From: Acidobacteriaceae bacterium
GTDB taxonomy: Bacteria; Acidobacteriota; Terriglobia; Terriglobales; Acidobacteriaceae
NCBI GenBank assembly: GCA_003135495.1
Contig: PLBX01000512.1
Coordinates: 5,038 to 25,382 of the forward strand
Length of the DNA: 20,345 nucleotides
Reading direction: 5' to 3'
Position 1 is the first letter of the stretch, and each line of letters opens with the position of its first letter. A program made the translations under genes and the position numbers. The notes below the pieces were generated by a model that had not been told where the DNA came from, made no database searches, and saw nothing but the letters and a program-made list of their open reading frames with translations. Shown here piece after piece: positions 1-7,667 of the stretch.

Positions 1-444
1 CTTGCCACAGACGGCGCCGAGTGTTCCGAGAAAGCAGTTTATTCGATTGCGAATCGCCCATGGCCTCCAAAGAGCCAGATCGGGATCGTCAGCGTAGTAC
101 AGCTTCTAACCCTACAAAATCAAACCACTGCATCGCCACTATGTTCAGAGTACCCAACCAGCCTGCTTGAGTCCGTGTGGAAGGAGGCACGTACGCGTGC
201 AGAAGATGCCGTTGCCGATGCTCGAAAGACGTTGATCGATGCGGGCTTGAACGTATGGGATGGCGAGGCAACACCGGTGGGCGATCCTCGCTCATTCATC
301 CTCGATACGGCCAAAGCGTGGGGAGCGGATTTGATTGTTCTCGGTTCCCATGGCAGGCACGGATGGGATCGTTTGCTGATGGGAAGCGTCGCTGAATCGG
401 TTGCCTTTCATGCCCACTGTTCAGTTGAGGTCATTCGGCGATAA
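1..444 (+). CDS. Universal stress protein, C-terminal domain (5' partial)
   Basis: The reading frame is open from the first base and ends with TAA at 442-444, so the gene begins upstream of the window. The visible part is one almost complete UspA alpha/beta domain. It begins at the strand-1 aspartate loop (ATDGAEC) and carries the ATP-binding signature G-x2-G-x9-G-S as GSHGRHGWDRLLMGS near the C terminus. It closely matches the second domain of the tandem Usp at 16629-17519, sharing for example WKEARTR and HAHCSVEVIR, so the full protein is probably also a two-domain Usp of about 300 residues. It is convergent with the BON gene, the same arrangement as in the right arm. ATP-binding Usps act in the cytoplasm in starvation or oxygen-limitation responses; that role is inferred from the family. 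Confidence 0.93.
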   Translation, partial: LATDGAECSEKAVYSIANRPWPPKSQIGIVSVVQLLTLQNQTTASPLCSEYPTSLLESVWKEARTRAEDAVADARKTLIDAGLNVWDGEATPVGDPRSFILDTAKAWGADLIVLGSHGRHGWDRLLMGSVAESVAFHAHCSVEVIRR

Positions 445-535
445 TCGCAAGCGAAGAGAAGGGCAGGATTTTGGCCAAGAGTCGGTTACTTTGCTTCCCA
501 GCACGTTTCCAAAAAAATCTCCAGGATTTTGCGTG

Positions 536-570
536 AAAAAACCAGTGGCGGCTTTCCCGGAAGCCGCCAC
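536..570 (-). terminator. Rho-independent terminator of the left BON operon
   Basis: GTGGCGGCTT and AAGCCGCCAC form a perfect 10-bp stem around a 6-base loop (545-570). Read on the minus strand, the hairpin is followed by TGG and then a run of six T (541-536). It lies about 35 bp past the ancestral stop of the left BON gene. The right arm has a similar GTGGCGG hairpin at the equivalent place, so the duplication includes the terminator. Confidence 0.8.
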
Positions 571-655
571 GAAGCCAGTTGACCACAAAGAACTAAGACT
601 TTACTTACGCAGCGATGACGAGATCATCCTCGACTGTGCTGACTCCGGGAGCAGA

Positions 656-1279
656 TCAGGCAGCGCGCTCGGCCTCTTTTCGTTCTGCCCAAGAAGAGAC
701 TTTGCCGTGCAGTATGACTCTGTCCTTTACGACGTTGACCTTGATGTGCTGCGCATCCACCTCAGCGGCTCTCCGCAAGGCGTTGTCGATAGCCGTTTTG
801 ACTTCCGATGGCACAACGGCAGGCTTCTTGATGCTAATCAAGTTGCTCACGCCCTTGACGCCGGTCAAGTTTCGGACCGCGTTTTCGGCCGCGGTCTGCT
901 GATACTTGTAGTCGACTTCGCCTTCAAATGTGATCCAACCGCTGTCCACTTTCACCTTGATGAGGTCGGTCGGGACCCAAACATCCCATTGCAACGCGTT
1001 GATTGCGGCTCTGGCGATATCTTCATCATTGCGAACGTGAAAAGCTGGCAGGTCCACCTTCATTTCGTCGGTGATTGCCTTGACGCCGGCGACTCTTTCG
1101 GCCGCATGCACTGCCGCGTACTTCTCGGCGTAGCTCTTCACGTTGCCGGTTAGGCCAATGATGCCATCCTTTGCGGTGACACCAATTTCTGAAGCGTTGA
1201 CACTTGGTTCGTACTCCAATTCTTGCTGAACATCCTGCTGAAGTTGAATATTGCTTTCGGAAGTATGTACTTTACGCAA
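656..1279 (-). CDS. Triple BON-domain protein, left copy with premature stop and lost start
   Basis: Three consecutive BON domains can be read (about residues 12-75, 85-150 and 155-207), aligning throughout with the intact right copy at 15772-16431. BON domains are associated with phospholipid or ligand binding and osmotic or general stress (OsmY family). No signal peptide is visible, so a cytoplasmic or peripheral membrane site is inferred. Two defects mark it as decaying. The codon at 656-658 is TGA where the right copy has TGG; after it the frame still encodes the expected tail ending VEDDLVIAA to a TAA at 605-607. The right copy's ATG and AAGGAGG site are missing: the equivalent bases read ACATACTTCC, and the only in-frame start seen is TTG at 1279 with no clear Shine-Dalgarno. 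The product would lack the last 17 residues of the third BON domain. It may be a pseudogene. Confidence 0.8.
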   Translation of the reverse strand: MRKVHTSESNIQLQQDVQQELEYEPSVNASEIGVTAKDGIIGLTGNVKSYAEKYAAVHAAERVAGVKAITDEMKVDLPAFHVRNDEDIARAAINALQWDVWVPTDLIKVKVDSGWITFEGEVDYKYQQTAAENAVRNLTGVKGVSNLISIKKPAVVPSEVKTAIDNALRRAAEVDAQHIKVNVVKDRVILHGKVSSWAERKEAERAA

Positions 1280-1319
1280 AGCGCCAAAACAAATAGCAGC
1301 CCTGTCCGCCCAATACAGT

Positions 1320-1451
1320 TTATTTCGGCCAGCCGCTAGGCGGTTTCTTCTTCCCTAGCGATTGCCTCACCGCCCGCTTCCAGTTGCCCTTAAGCTTTAG
1401 AATATTCGGCTTTGGGCTGGGAGCAGACTTCGGTTTTGGTTTTTTAGTCAT
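1320..1451 (-). CDS. 43-aa basic hypothetical protein, translationally coupled
   Basis: A short frame of 43 codons runs from ATG at 1451 to TAA at 1320-1322. Its ATG shares a base with the stop of the upstream gene (TAATG), a classic arrangement for translational coupling. The product is rich in lysine and proline, begins MTKKPKPKSAPSPKP, and ends in a PPSGWPK tail after a KLKGNWKRAV segment. The look is of a small conserved basic protein, but I cannot name a family. It lies between the hypothetical gene at 1451-1978 and the left BON gene, in a segment with no counterpart in the right arm. Confidence 0.55.
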   Translation of the reverse strand: MTKKPKPKSAPSPKPNILKLKGNWKRAVRQSLGKKKPPSGWPK

Positions 1452-1978
1452 TAGGAAAACAAAGCAGTCAGCATTTCCTCAGCGATGCCCTTGGCCGAAG
1501 ATGGGGACGTAAACAGTGATTCACCTTTTTCGTTCATTGAATAAAGTGCCGCCCTGTTGTCTTTCCCCACAGAAACCTCATACTGTCCGGTAGAGCACGA
1601 ATACTTCCCCTCTTTGCTTTCAGCACGCCAGCGCAAAAGACACTTGTTAGCATCGAAAGTCGCATGTAGTTCCTTCAATCCCTTCGGCGTCTTTGCCTGA
1701 ACACTCAAGCCTCCATTCGGAGTATCGTTGACACGGGCGACGTTATCCCCTATTTCCCGGTTTAGACCGTCGCAGTTTGTCTTTATTTCGCTGGCTACCT
1801 GATTCCACAGTTCAGGACCGAACTCTCTTGTTAGACGTTGCGTCTCTAAAAATACAGCATCATCACTGGCTTTCTCATCCCTTTGCTTCCTGAGACACTC
1901 AGCAGTTTGTCGTAACCAATCATTCATTTTGTGTGCACCTGTTCTTTCGTCAAAGCGATCTATCTCAGCCCTCAACAT
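1451..1978 (-). CDS. Hypothetical protein (about 175 aa)
   Basis: I do not recognise a family. The product is hydrophilic, with a charged helical N-terminal half (RAEIDRFDERT, LRKQRDEK) and a C-terminal half of alternating strands rich in K, E and S that includes RWRAESKEGKYSCSTGQYEV. No membrane segment or signal peptide is visible. The start at 1978 is chosen because GAGG sits 9 nt upstream; the frame stays open upstream into the Hsp20 3' end, and ATG 1927 is an alternative giving 158 aa. It follows the Hsp20 gene in the same direction and its stop overlaps the start of the 43-aa gene. It belongs to the left-arm cargo missing from the right arm. Confidence 0.6.
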   Translation of the reverse strand: MLRAEIDRFDERTGAHKMNDWLRQTAECLRKQRDEKASDDAVFLETQRLTREFGPELWNQVASEIKTNCDGLNREIGDNVARVNDTPNGGLSVQAKTPKGLKELHATFDANKCLLRWRAESKEGKYSCSTGQYEVSVGKDNRAALYSMNEKGESLFTSPSSAKGIAEEMLTALFS

Positions 1979-2054
1979 GATGCTTAACCTCATATTGAGT
2001 GCCTGTACATCATCCGCTTTCCTTTCGTCTCGTCGCGACCGCAAAGTCCCGCAA

Positions 2055-2567
2055 TCAAGCAGCCTTTTCTTCGATCGTGACTTTCTTGCCGATTTCCTTC
2101 TTCGGCAACGTGATCTCAAGGTCTGCTTTGCTGAGGGTTGCCTTCACCTTATCCGGGTCAATGTCAGCTGGGAGATCAACGGTTCGAAACACCTGGTTTG
2201 AACGCTCAGAGTAGAGCGTTTCTCCCTTTTTCTTGCTTTCTGACTTCTCCTCGCGCCTGCCGCTAATGAACAGACGCCGCGGCTCAACTCGGATCTCAAT
2301 GTCCTTCTCGGTAAATCCGGGCAGTCCGGCATTGACGGTCAGTTCGTTTTCGGTTTCTGTGACCTCGACCGGCATCCGTCCGAGTAGTTCGGACTCAGCG
2401 AACAGCCAGTCTTCCAAGCCGTGACCATCGGTGAATCCGCTTGACGCGAATAACTCATACGCACGGCGGGCGATTTTGTTCTCAATCTCGCCAATGCTTG
2501 GCAGCAATGAACGCTCCGGAAGAGGTCTGGGAGCGACTGTCAGTTCGGTTGATGTATGGTGCTTCAT
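2055..2567 (-). CDS. Small heat-shock protein with N-terminal DUF2934 (Hsp20 family)
   Basis: The 170-residue product has two parts. Residues about 28-62 match the DUF2934 pattern (IARRAYELF, then GHGLEDWLFAESEL). Residues about 67-155 form an alpha-crystallin domain, with VEVTETENELTV, GLPGFTEKDIEI and the closing LEITLPK strand. Small Hsps are ATP-independent holdases that keep unfolding proteins soluble in the cytoplasm. ATG 2567 is chosen because AAAGGAG lies just upstream; an ATG-less extension to 2603 lacks such a site. The gene lies 74 bp downstream of the lactate dehydrogenase stop in the same direction, so the two probably share a transcript. The C-terminal IxI-type extension is degenerate (VTIEEKAA), which may affect oligomer assembly. 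Confidence 0.92.
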   Translation of the reverse strand: MKHHTSTELTVAPRPLPERSLLPSIGEIENKIARRAYELFASSGFTDGHGLEDWLFAESELLGRMPVEVTETENELTVNAGLPGFTEKDIEIRVEPRRLFISGRREEKSESKKKGETLYSERSNQVFRTVDLPADIDPDKVKATLSKADLEITLPKKEIGKKVTIEEKAA

Positions 2568-2641
2568 TGGTTTTCTCCTTTGTACGTCTTTGGTTAAGAG
2601 CAAATACTAAGATCAAACTCCTTGTCGGGCGCGAGCCGATG

Positions 2642-3616
2642 CTAAGCCGCCGCTTCATGTCGTACGTCCAGATTCAGCGCACCGATGGCAGCTTTCACGC
2701 TCTCAGCGGACTTAACTAGGCCGCTTAACTCCTGCTCGCTCAAGGGGAGCTGGAGGATGTGAGCCGCTCCATTGCGGTTGAGTTTCGTTGGCAGGCTCAC
2801 GCAAACCTCGCTGATGCCATAATGCGAAGCCAAGCAGGAAACGGTGAGAAGCGTATTCTCGTCCCGCAAGATTGCTTCTACAATGCGTACCACGCCCGTC
2901 GCTACTGCATAGAAGGTCGCTCCCTTACGGCGGATGATTTCATCCGACGCAGCCCGCGTCTGACGAAAGATGGCCTGCATCGCGTGTCGATCGTAGGCTA
3001 TTCCTTCGTGTTGACAAAACTCCCGTAATCGCATGCCGGCAATATTGGCCAGGGACCACACTGGAACTTCACTATCCCCGTGCTCACCGATGATGTAGGC
3101 GTGAACACTTCGGGATTCGATGCCAAAGTGTTGTCCGAGCAAATAGCGAAACCGTGCAGTGTCGAGAATCGTTCCTGAGCCGATCACGCGGTTTGGCGAG
3201 AATCCCGAAAGCTTCCAACTCGCATAGGTAAGGACGTCCACGGGGTTGGTTGCTATCAAGAGAATCCCATCTGCAGCGTGACGCGCCACCTGAGGAATGA
3301 TTTCGCGAAAGATGGAAGCGTTGTGTTTGGCAAGATCCAGGCGGCTTTCCCCCGGTTGTTGGTTCGTTCCGGCCGCAATAACAGTGATAGCGGCATCCTT
3401 GCAGTCCGCTAAGTCTCCGGCCTGGATGCGGGTAGGGTGTGAAAATGGCACCGCATGATTCAGGTCCATCGCTTCGCCTTCGGCCTTGGTCCGATTGACG
3501 TCCACCAGCACTATTTCTGCAGCAAGTCCGCTGAGCAACAGGGCATAGGCGGAGGTAGCGCCTACGTGGCCGGCTCCGACGATGGCAATCTTCAGAACTT
3601 CTGGATTTGTCTTCAT
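2642..3616 (-). CDS. ldh: L-lactate dehydrogenase
   Basis: The 324-residue product is a full-length NAD-dependent L-lactate/malate dehydrogenase family member. It shows the Rossmann motif GAGHVG at 14-19, an acidic residue after strand 2 (D39) favouring NAD, the mobile-loop segment NQQPGESRLDL (Q86/87, R92) typical of lactate rather than malate dehydrogenases, NPVD at 125-128, D152 and R155 in LDTARFR, and the catalytic histidine H179 in GEHGDSE. It interconverts pyruvate and lactate and recycles NADH under fermentative conditions. ATG 3616 is preceded by GAGGAGGT at ideal spacing, better than the upstream candidate at 3640. It sits inside the stress operon between the PRT remnant and Hsp20, suggesting redox balancing when respiration is limited. 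Confidence 0.95.
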   Translation of the reverse strand: MKTNPEVLKIAIVGAGHVGATSAYALLLSGLAAEIVLVDVNRTKAEGEAMDLNHAVPFSHPTRIQAGDLADCKDAAITVIAAGTNQQPGESRLDLAKHNASIFREIIPQVARHAADGILLIATNPVDVLTYASWKLSGFSPNRVIGSGTILDTARFRYLLGQHFGIESRSVHAYIIGEHGDSEVPVWSLANIAGMRLREFCQHEGIAYDRHAMQAIFRQTRAASDEIIRRKGATFYAVATGVVRIVEAILRDENTLLTVSCLASHYGISEVCVSLPTKLNRNGAAHILQLPLSEQELSGLVKSAESVKAAIGALNLDVRHEAAA

Positions 3617-3617
3617 G

Positions 3618-3818
3618 CTACCTCCTCGGCAAACACGCATGCGTTCTCAACTCCGCGTGAGGTTCGTTCGGTTCATGTTCTTTTGGGGGAATATCGCCTG
3701 CCGCCCGCCGAGCACGGCGACGGTCAGAAAACACGTTGTGTAAATTCGGCTTGTGAACGCTCGCCTTATTGGCAGCAACTTCAGGAAGAGCCTCGCACTT
3801 GTTATAAGGTCGTCTCAT
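3618..3818 (-). CDS. 66-aa arginine-rich hypothetical protein
   Basis: This short frame has a strong Shine-Dalgarno (CGGAGG, 5 nt before ATG 3818), starts 18 nt after the PRT stop, and ends right at the ribosome-binding site of ldh, so it fits well in an operon. The product is basic, with an R-rich centre (SDRRRARRAAGD) and no membrane segment. No family is recognised. The good ribosome site and tight spacing are the only support; it could be a short leader peptide or a chance frame. Confidence 0.4.
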   Translation of the reverse strand: MRRPYNKCEALPEVAANKASVHKPNLHNVFSDRRRARRAAGDIPPKEHEPNEPHAELRTHACLPRR

Positions 3819-3836
3819 ATCGTCCTCCGAATAACC

Positions 3837-4558
3837 TCATCCCACACCCGGAATCAGAGCCGCTCGCCGCAACAAATCCGTCACTTCGTTATCACTGACT
3901 TGGGAGAAATTCTGGTAGTACTCACTCACTGAGCCGAATCGCTGCAATTTGCAGATGCATACGACTTCATCAGCTTCGTCCCTCAGTGATTCGCAAGTCG
4001 TCGCCGGCGCCACGGACACTGCAACCACTATGCGGGAACTGTGCTGCTGGCGAAGGGCAAGAATCGCAGCCCGCATCGTTGAGCCCGTCGCGATACCGTC
4101 ATCGACAAGGATGACGGTCTTCCCACGAACGTCGAATGCTGGGGCTTGCCCCGATAGAGATCTTCCTGACGTTCCAATTCGCTCTGCGCGCGAACAGTAG
4201 CCGCATTTATGACTTCATGGATGCCCGGATTGCTTCCAGGACAGCGCGGTCCAATACCCGAAACCCTCCCGAGGCAAGCGCCCCCATCGCCAACTCCTCC
4301 TGGCCTGGCAACCCCAACTTGCGCACAACGAAAACATCCAGAGGAGCATCGGAGCACTTGGGCTACCTCGAACCCGACGGGCACACCACCGCGCGGTAAG
4401 GCCAATACCAGAACGTCGCGGCGGGCGGCATAGGTCATCAGCCTCTTCGCCAACAACTGGCCTGCCTCAGTACGATCGTGGAAAAGTACTCCGTTGTCAT
4501 CCTCACGTCCTAGCGAGCGCGACATCGCATTCTCTGCAACCGACCTCACGGCTCTCAC
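3837..4558 (-). pseudogene. Phosphoribosyltransferase, left copy, multiply frameshifted
   Basis: Comparison with the intact right copy (15016-15723) shows the same protein broken into frames. The first part runs in one frame through [19 protein letters not shown]. Near 4350 the frame shifts and continues as [15 protein letters not shown] and [10 protein letters not shown]. Near 4210 it returns to the first frame (RAQSELERQ). Near 4140 it shifts again to give the PRPP-binding loop VILVDDGIATGSTM, then runs to the stop at 3837. Three or more indels mean no functional enzyme is likely unless they are sequencing errors. The probable start is GTG 4558. It is the first gene downstream of the left sigma-54 promoter candidate. 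Confidence 0.88.
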
Positions 4559-4661
4559 CAGCGCTCAGATCCGCGGCTCACCAAGGCTGCGGCTCACGCG
4601 ACTGCTGGGCATAGACCACGTGGAAGAACTCTTAATTCTGCTAGCCCAACACATCTATTGG

Positions 4662-4676
4662 GCACCTCGGCAGCCA
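4662..4676 (-). promoter_or_regulatory. Candidate sigma-54 (-24/-12) promoter, left arm
   Basis: On the minus strand the sequence TGGCTGCCGAGGTGC has GG and GC doublets exactly 12 bp apart, the spacing that sigma-54 requires, and matches TGGC and TGC of the consensus. The position before TGC is G rather than T. It lies about 100 bp upstream of the PRT start and directly downstream of a sigma-54 activator gene. The same element is conserved in the right arm although the surrounding spacer has diverged. Confidence 0.6.
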
Positions 4677-4799
4677 AACCCTTGTGAAGAGCCAGAGTTC
4701 CAGCTAATACCAAGAGCATTAAGGGGTTAGAGGTCGCAGGACAAATGCAGTGTCAAATCACCGGGTCCTTCATGACGATATGAGGTCGGAACGACGCCT

Positions 4800-6689
4800 T
4801 CAGGCAGAAAACAAGTCGCTGCGGGAGACATGTAGCTTACGCATCTTTGAATTTAAGGTCGTCCGTTTCATCCCAAGCTTCCCGGCCGCGCCGGCAATGA
4901 CGCCATTCGCTTCACGCAGAGCGCCAAGGATGAGCTGTTTTTCTGAGGCTTCCAAGGTTTGGACCTTGGTGCTGAGAGGGGTCGGGAGGCCTCCCTTTAG
5001 TTCGGCAAGTGAGACATTGAGAACTGGCCCCTGGGAGAGAATGAGGGCCCGCTCAACGACGTTCTCCAGCTCGCGGACGTTACCCGGCCAATGCCAGCGG
5101 ACGAGGGCGCGCATCGTCTCCGCTGGAACCTTCTGAATTCGCTTGCCGATTCGCTTCGCGTGTTTGTTCACGAAGAAGTTGACCAGCAATGGGATATCGG
5201 TAGTTCGTTCACGTAACGGAGGCACCTGAATAGGGAAGATGTTGAGACGGTAAAAAAGGTCCTGACGAAACTCCCGTTGAGCGACCATCTTATCCAGATC
5301 GCGATTCGTCGCAACAACCAGCCGGGCGTTGACGTGGATCGTGCGCGTACCGCCCAGCCTCTCAAATTCTTGTTCTTGGAGAACGCGCAGCAGCTTGGGT
5401 TGCAGTTCCGGTGGAATATCGCCAACTTCATCCAGAAAGAGAGTACCTTTATCTGCAAGTTCGACACGACCGATCTTCTGTGCGATAGCGCCGGTGAACG
5501 CGCCTCTCTCGTGGCCGAAGAGATCGCTTTCGAGCAATCCAGTGGGAATGGCGGCACAATTTAGCTTCACGAGCGCTCGGTCGCGACGATTGCTCAGGTT
5601 ATGAATGGCACGGGCAATCAGTTCCTTTCCAGTCCCCGTTTCCCCAAGAATCATCACCGTCGAATCCGTGCGAGCTACCGTCTCCACTTGCTGAAGTACG
5701 TGCTTCAGCGTGGCGCTTTCCCCTATGATTTCTTCAAAATTGTGTTCTGTTCGAATCTCATCTTCAAGGTAGAACTTCTCCTCCGCCAGCTTGTCCTTGA
5801 GTTCAGCGATTTCCTCAAACGCCAAGGCGTTATCGACGGCGATCGCAACCTGGTTGGCCACTTCGCTGAGCAAATCTAGGTCGCCCTGAGAGAACGCGGA
5901 CTCCTGGAAACCGCAGATACCTAAGGTTCCAAGGAAGCGTTTCCGGCCAGCAAGCGGCAGCCAGCATCCGGACTTAATTCCGGAATCGAGAAGCAACTGC
6001 GTTGCTTTGGACGGGAAATTCTTTATGCTGAGTCGATTGATCAGCAGAGGATGATTCGTCGCTATGGCCCTGCCTGCGGGAGAATCTTCCACAGGGAAGA
6101 CCGTATCTTCCTGCAGCAGGTTCCCCCCTTTGGGAAAATCGACTGCCCGAAGCCGAATCTGGTTGCTGGAAGGCTCGTGTAAGCAAAGGCTGCAATAATC
6201 ATGTTGCATTACGCGGCCAATGCATTTCGAAATCTCACGAAAGAGTTCCTTAGCATCTATATGGCTGACGAGAGTATTAGTTATGTCGTGCACGAGTCGC
6301 AGCCGTTCGTGTTCCTTAGCCAATTGTTCCTGATAGGTATGCGCCGTCTCGTGTGTCAGATCAACATCCACCGCAACTGCTATTTGCATAGCCAGTTGCT
6401 CCATGAACTTCAACTCTGAATCGCTGTACGCATTGACCTGTCGGCTTCCAAAAGAAACCGCTCCATAGGACTGCTTGGCTATGGTCAGCGGAAGCACATA
6501 GTAAGTCCTGATACCGCTGTCTCTGAGCATGCGAATATAAGGACCGAATCGGTTTTCATCCGTAAGATCAGGCAGAAGAAGTGGCTTTTGGTTTTGCCAT
6601 ACCCATCCCGCCGGTGAATCTCCTACCGGTAGTTCCAGAGACATGGGAATGATGACGGGAATTAGGGCATTAATATACTTGACTGACAT
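4800..6689 (-). pseudogene. GAF-GAF-sigma-54 transcriptional activator, left copy, N terminus removed by IS insertion
   Basis: The frame encodes most of a sigma-54 enhancer-binding protein: the end of GAF domain 1 (from ALIPV), a full GAF domain 2, an AAA+ domain with Walker A GETGTGKE, the sigma-54 contact loop GAFTGA, Walker [10 protein letters not shown] and R-finger region, and a C-terminal Fis-type helix-turn-helix ([20 protein letters not shown]). It is very similar to the intact right copy. Its first roughly 75 residues are missing because the gene is interrupted at 6666-6668 by the left end of the IS1595 element. The apparent start MSVKYI is encoded by the IS terminal repeat. A shortened protein, with GAF1 broken but an intact AAA+ and HTH, could still be made if a promoter in the IS reads inward. 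Confidence 0.93.
6666..6688 (+). repeat. Left terminal inverted repeat of the IS1595 element
   Basis: The core ATTAATATACTTG is followed by ACTGACA. It pairs with the right end with two mismatches in 23. Read on the minus strand it begins ATGTCAGTCAAG and continues in frame into the truncated sigma-54 activator. Confidence 0.85.
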
Positions 6690-6713
6690 ACCGTTTCATG
6701 CTAACTTTTAAGC

Positions 6714-7667
6714 ATGGAAAGCCCAAAAACACTTCAGCAGGCCATTCAATACTTCAGCGACTTTGAGAACTGCCAGCGGTTCATGATTGCAAACCGCTGG
6801 GCTGACGGCAAGGTGCGCTGCCCGCAGTGCGGCTCTCTCGAAGTGAAGTATCTTCCCAATGCCCGCCTATACAAGTGCTATCAGAATCACCCGCGCCAGA
6901 AATTCTCGCTCAAGGTCGGAACCGTTTTCGAGGATTCCCCGATTCCCCTTGAAAAGTGGCTCCCCGCAGTGTGGCTTATCGTGAGCTGCAAGAATGGCAT
7001 TAGCTCTTATGAAGTAGCCAGCGCCATCGGCGTCACTCAGAAGTCGGCATGGTTCATGATGCACCGGATTCGCAAAGCTATGCACTCCGGTTCTTTCCAA
7101 AAGCTAGGCGGCAGCGGCGGCGAGATTGAAGCGGATGAAACTTTCATCGGCGGGAAGGCGCGGAACATGCACTTGAGCAAACGACAGCGCCGGATCACCG
7201 GAACTGGCGGCAAGGATAAAACCGCAGTGATGGGAATTCTTGAGCGCGGCGGCGAAGTTCGCACGGTCGTTGTTGGGAGCCGTCGCAAGCAGGTTCTGCA
7301 AGGCGAAGTGAAAAAGCATGTGGAAGCGGGAGCCGCGCTGTACACCGACGCGCTGCTCTCCTATGACGGCCTCGCTGGGGACTACGCGCATCAAGTGATT
7401 GACCACGCCGCGAAATACGTAGATGGCCGCGTGCATACAAACGGCCTAGAGAATTTCTGGTCGCTCTTGAAGCGCGGCATCTCGGGAACCTACGTCAGCG
7501 TGGAACCATTCCACCTGTTCCGCTACTTGGACGAGCAGACCTTCCGCTACAACAACCGGAAAGACATGGACAATGCGGATCGTTTCCAGCTGGCCCTCTC
7601 GCAAATTGTTGGGAAGCGTTTGACTTATGCGGAGGTGACTGGCAAGGTGGGAGAAACGGCCTTCTAA
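6714..7667 (+). CDS. IS1595-family transposase (ISXO2-like)
   Basis: The 317-residue protein has an N-terminal zinc ribbon (C36, C39, C55, H59, in CPQCG and YKCYQNH) and an ISXO2-like DDE nuclease domain. Likely catalytic positions are D141 in EADETFIGG, D212 in YTDALLSYDG and the NGLENFWSLLKRG segment (N243, E246). The length is normal for the family and no frameshift is seen. It starts about 25 bp inside the left terminal repeat. It cuts and pastes or copies the element using the terminal repeats as substrates. Its stop overlaps the stop of the convergent small gene at 7664-7861. Confidence 0.96.
   Translation: MESPKTLQQAIQYFSDFENCQRFMIANRWADGKVRCPQCGSLEVKYLPNARLYKCYQNHPRQKFSLKVGTVFEDSPIPLEKWLPAVWLIVSCKNGISSYEVASAIGVTQKSAWFMMHRIRKAMHSGSFQKLGGSGGEIEADETFIGGKARNMHLSKRQRRITGTGGKDKTAVMGILERGGEVRTVVVGSRRKQVLQGEVKKHVEAGAALYTDALLSYDGLAGDYAHQVIDHAAKYVDGRVHTNGLENFWSLLKRGISGTYVSVEPFHLFRYLDEQTFRYNNRKDMDNADRFQLALSQIVGKRLTYAEVTGKVGETAF

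Noticed and set aside
401..1153. 250-codon open frame on the plus strand
   Set aside because: It is antisense to the BON gene, which has clear domain matches and a paralogue; the plus-strand translation resembles nothing.
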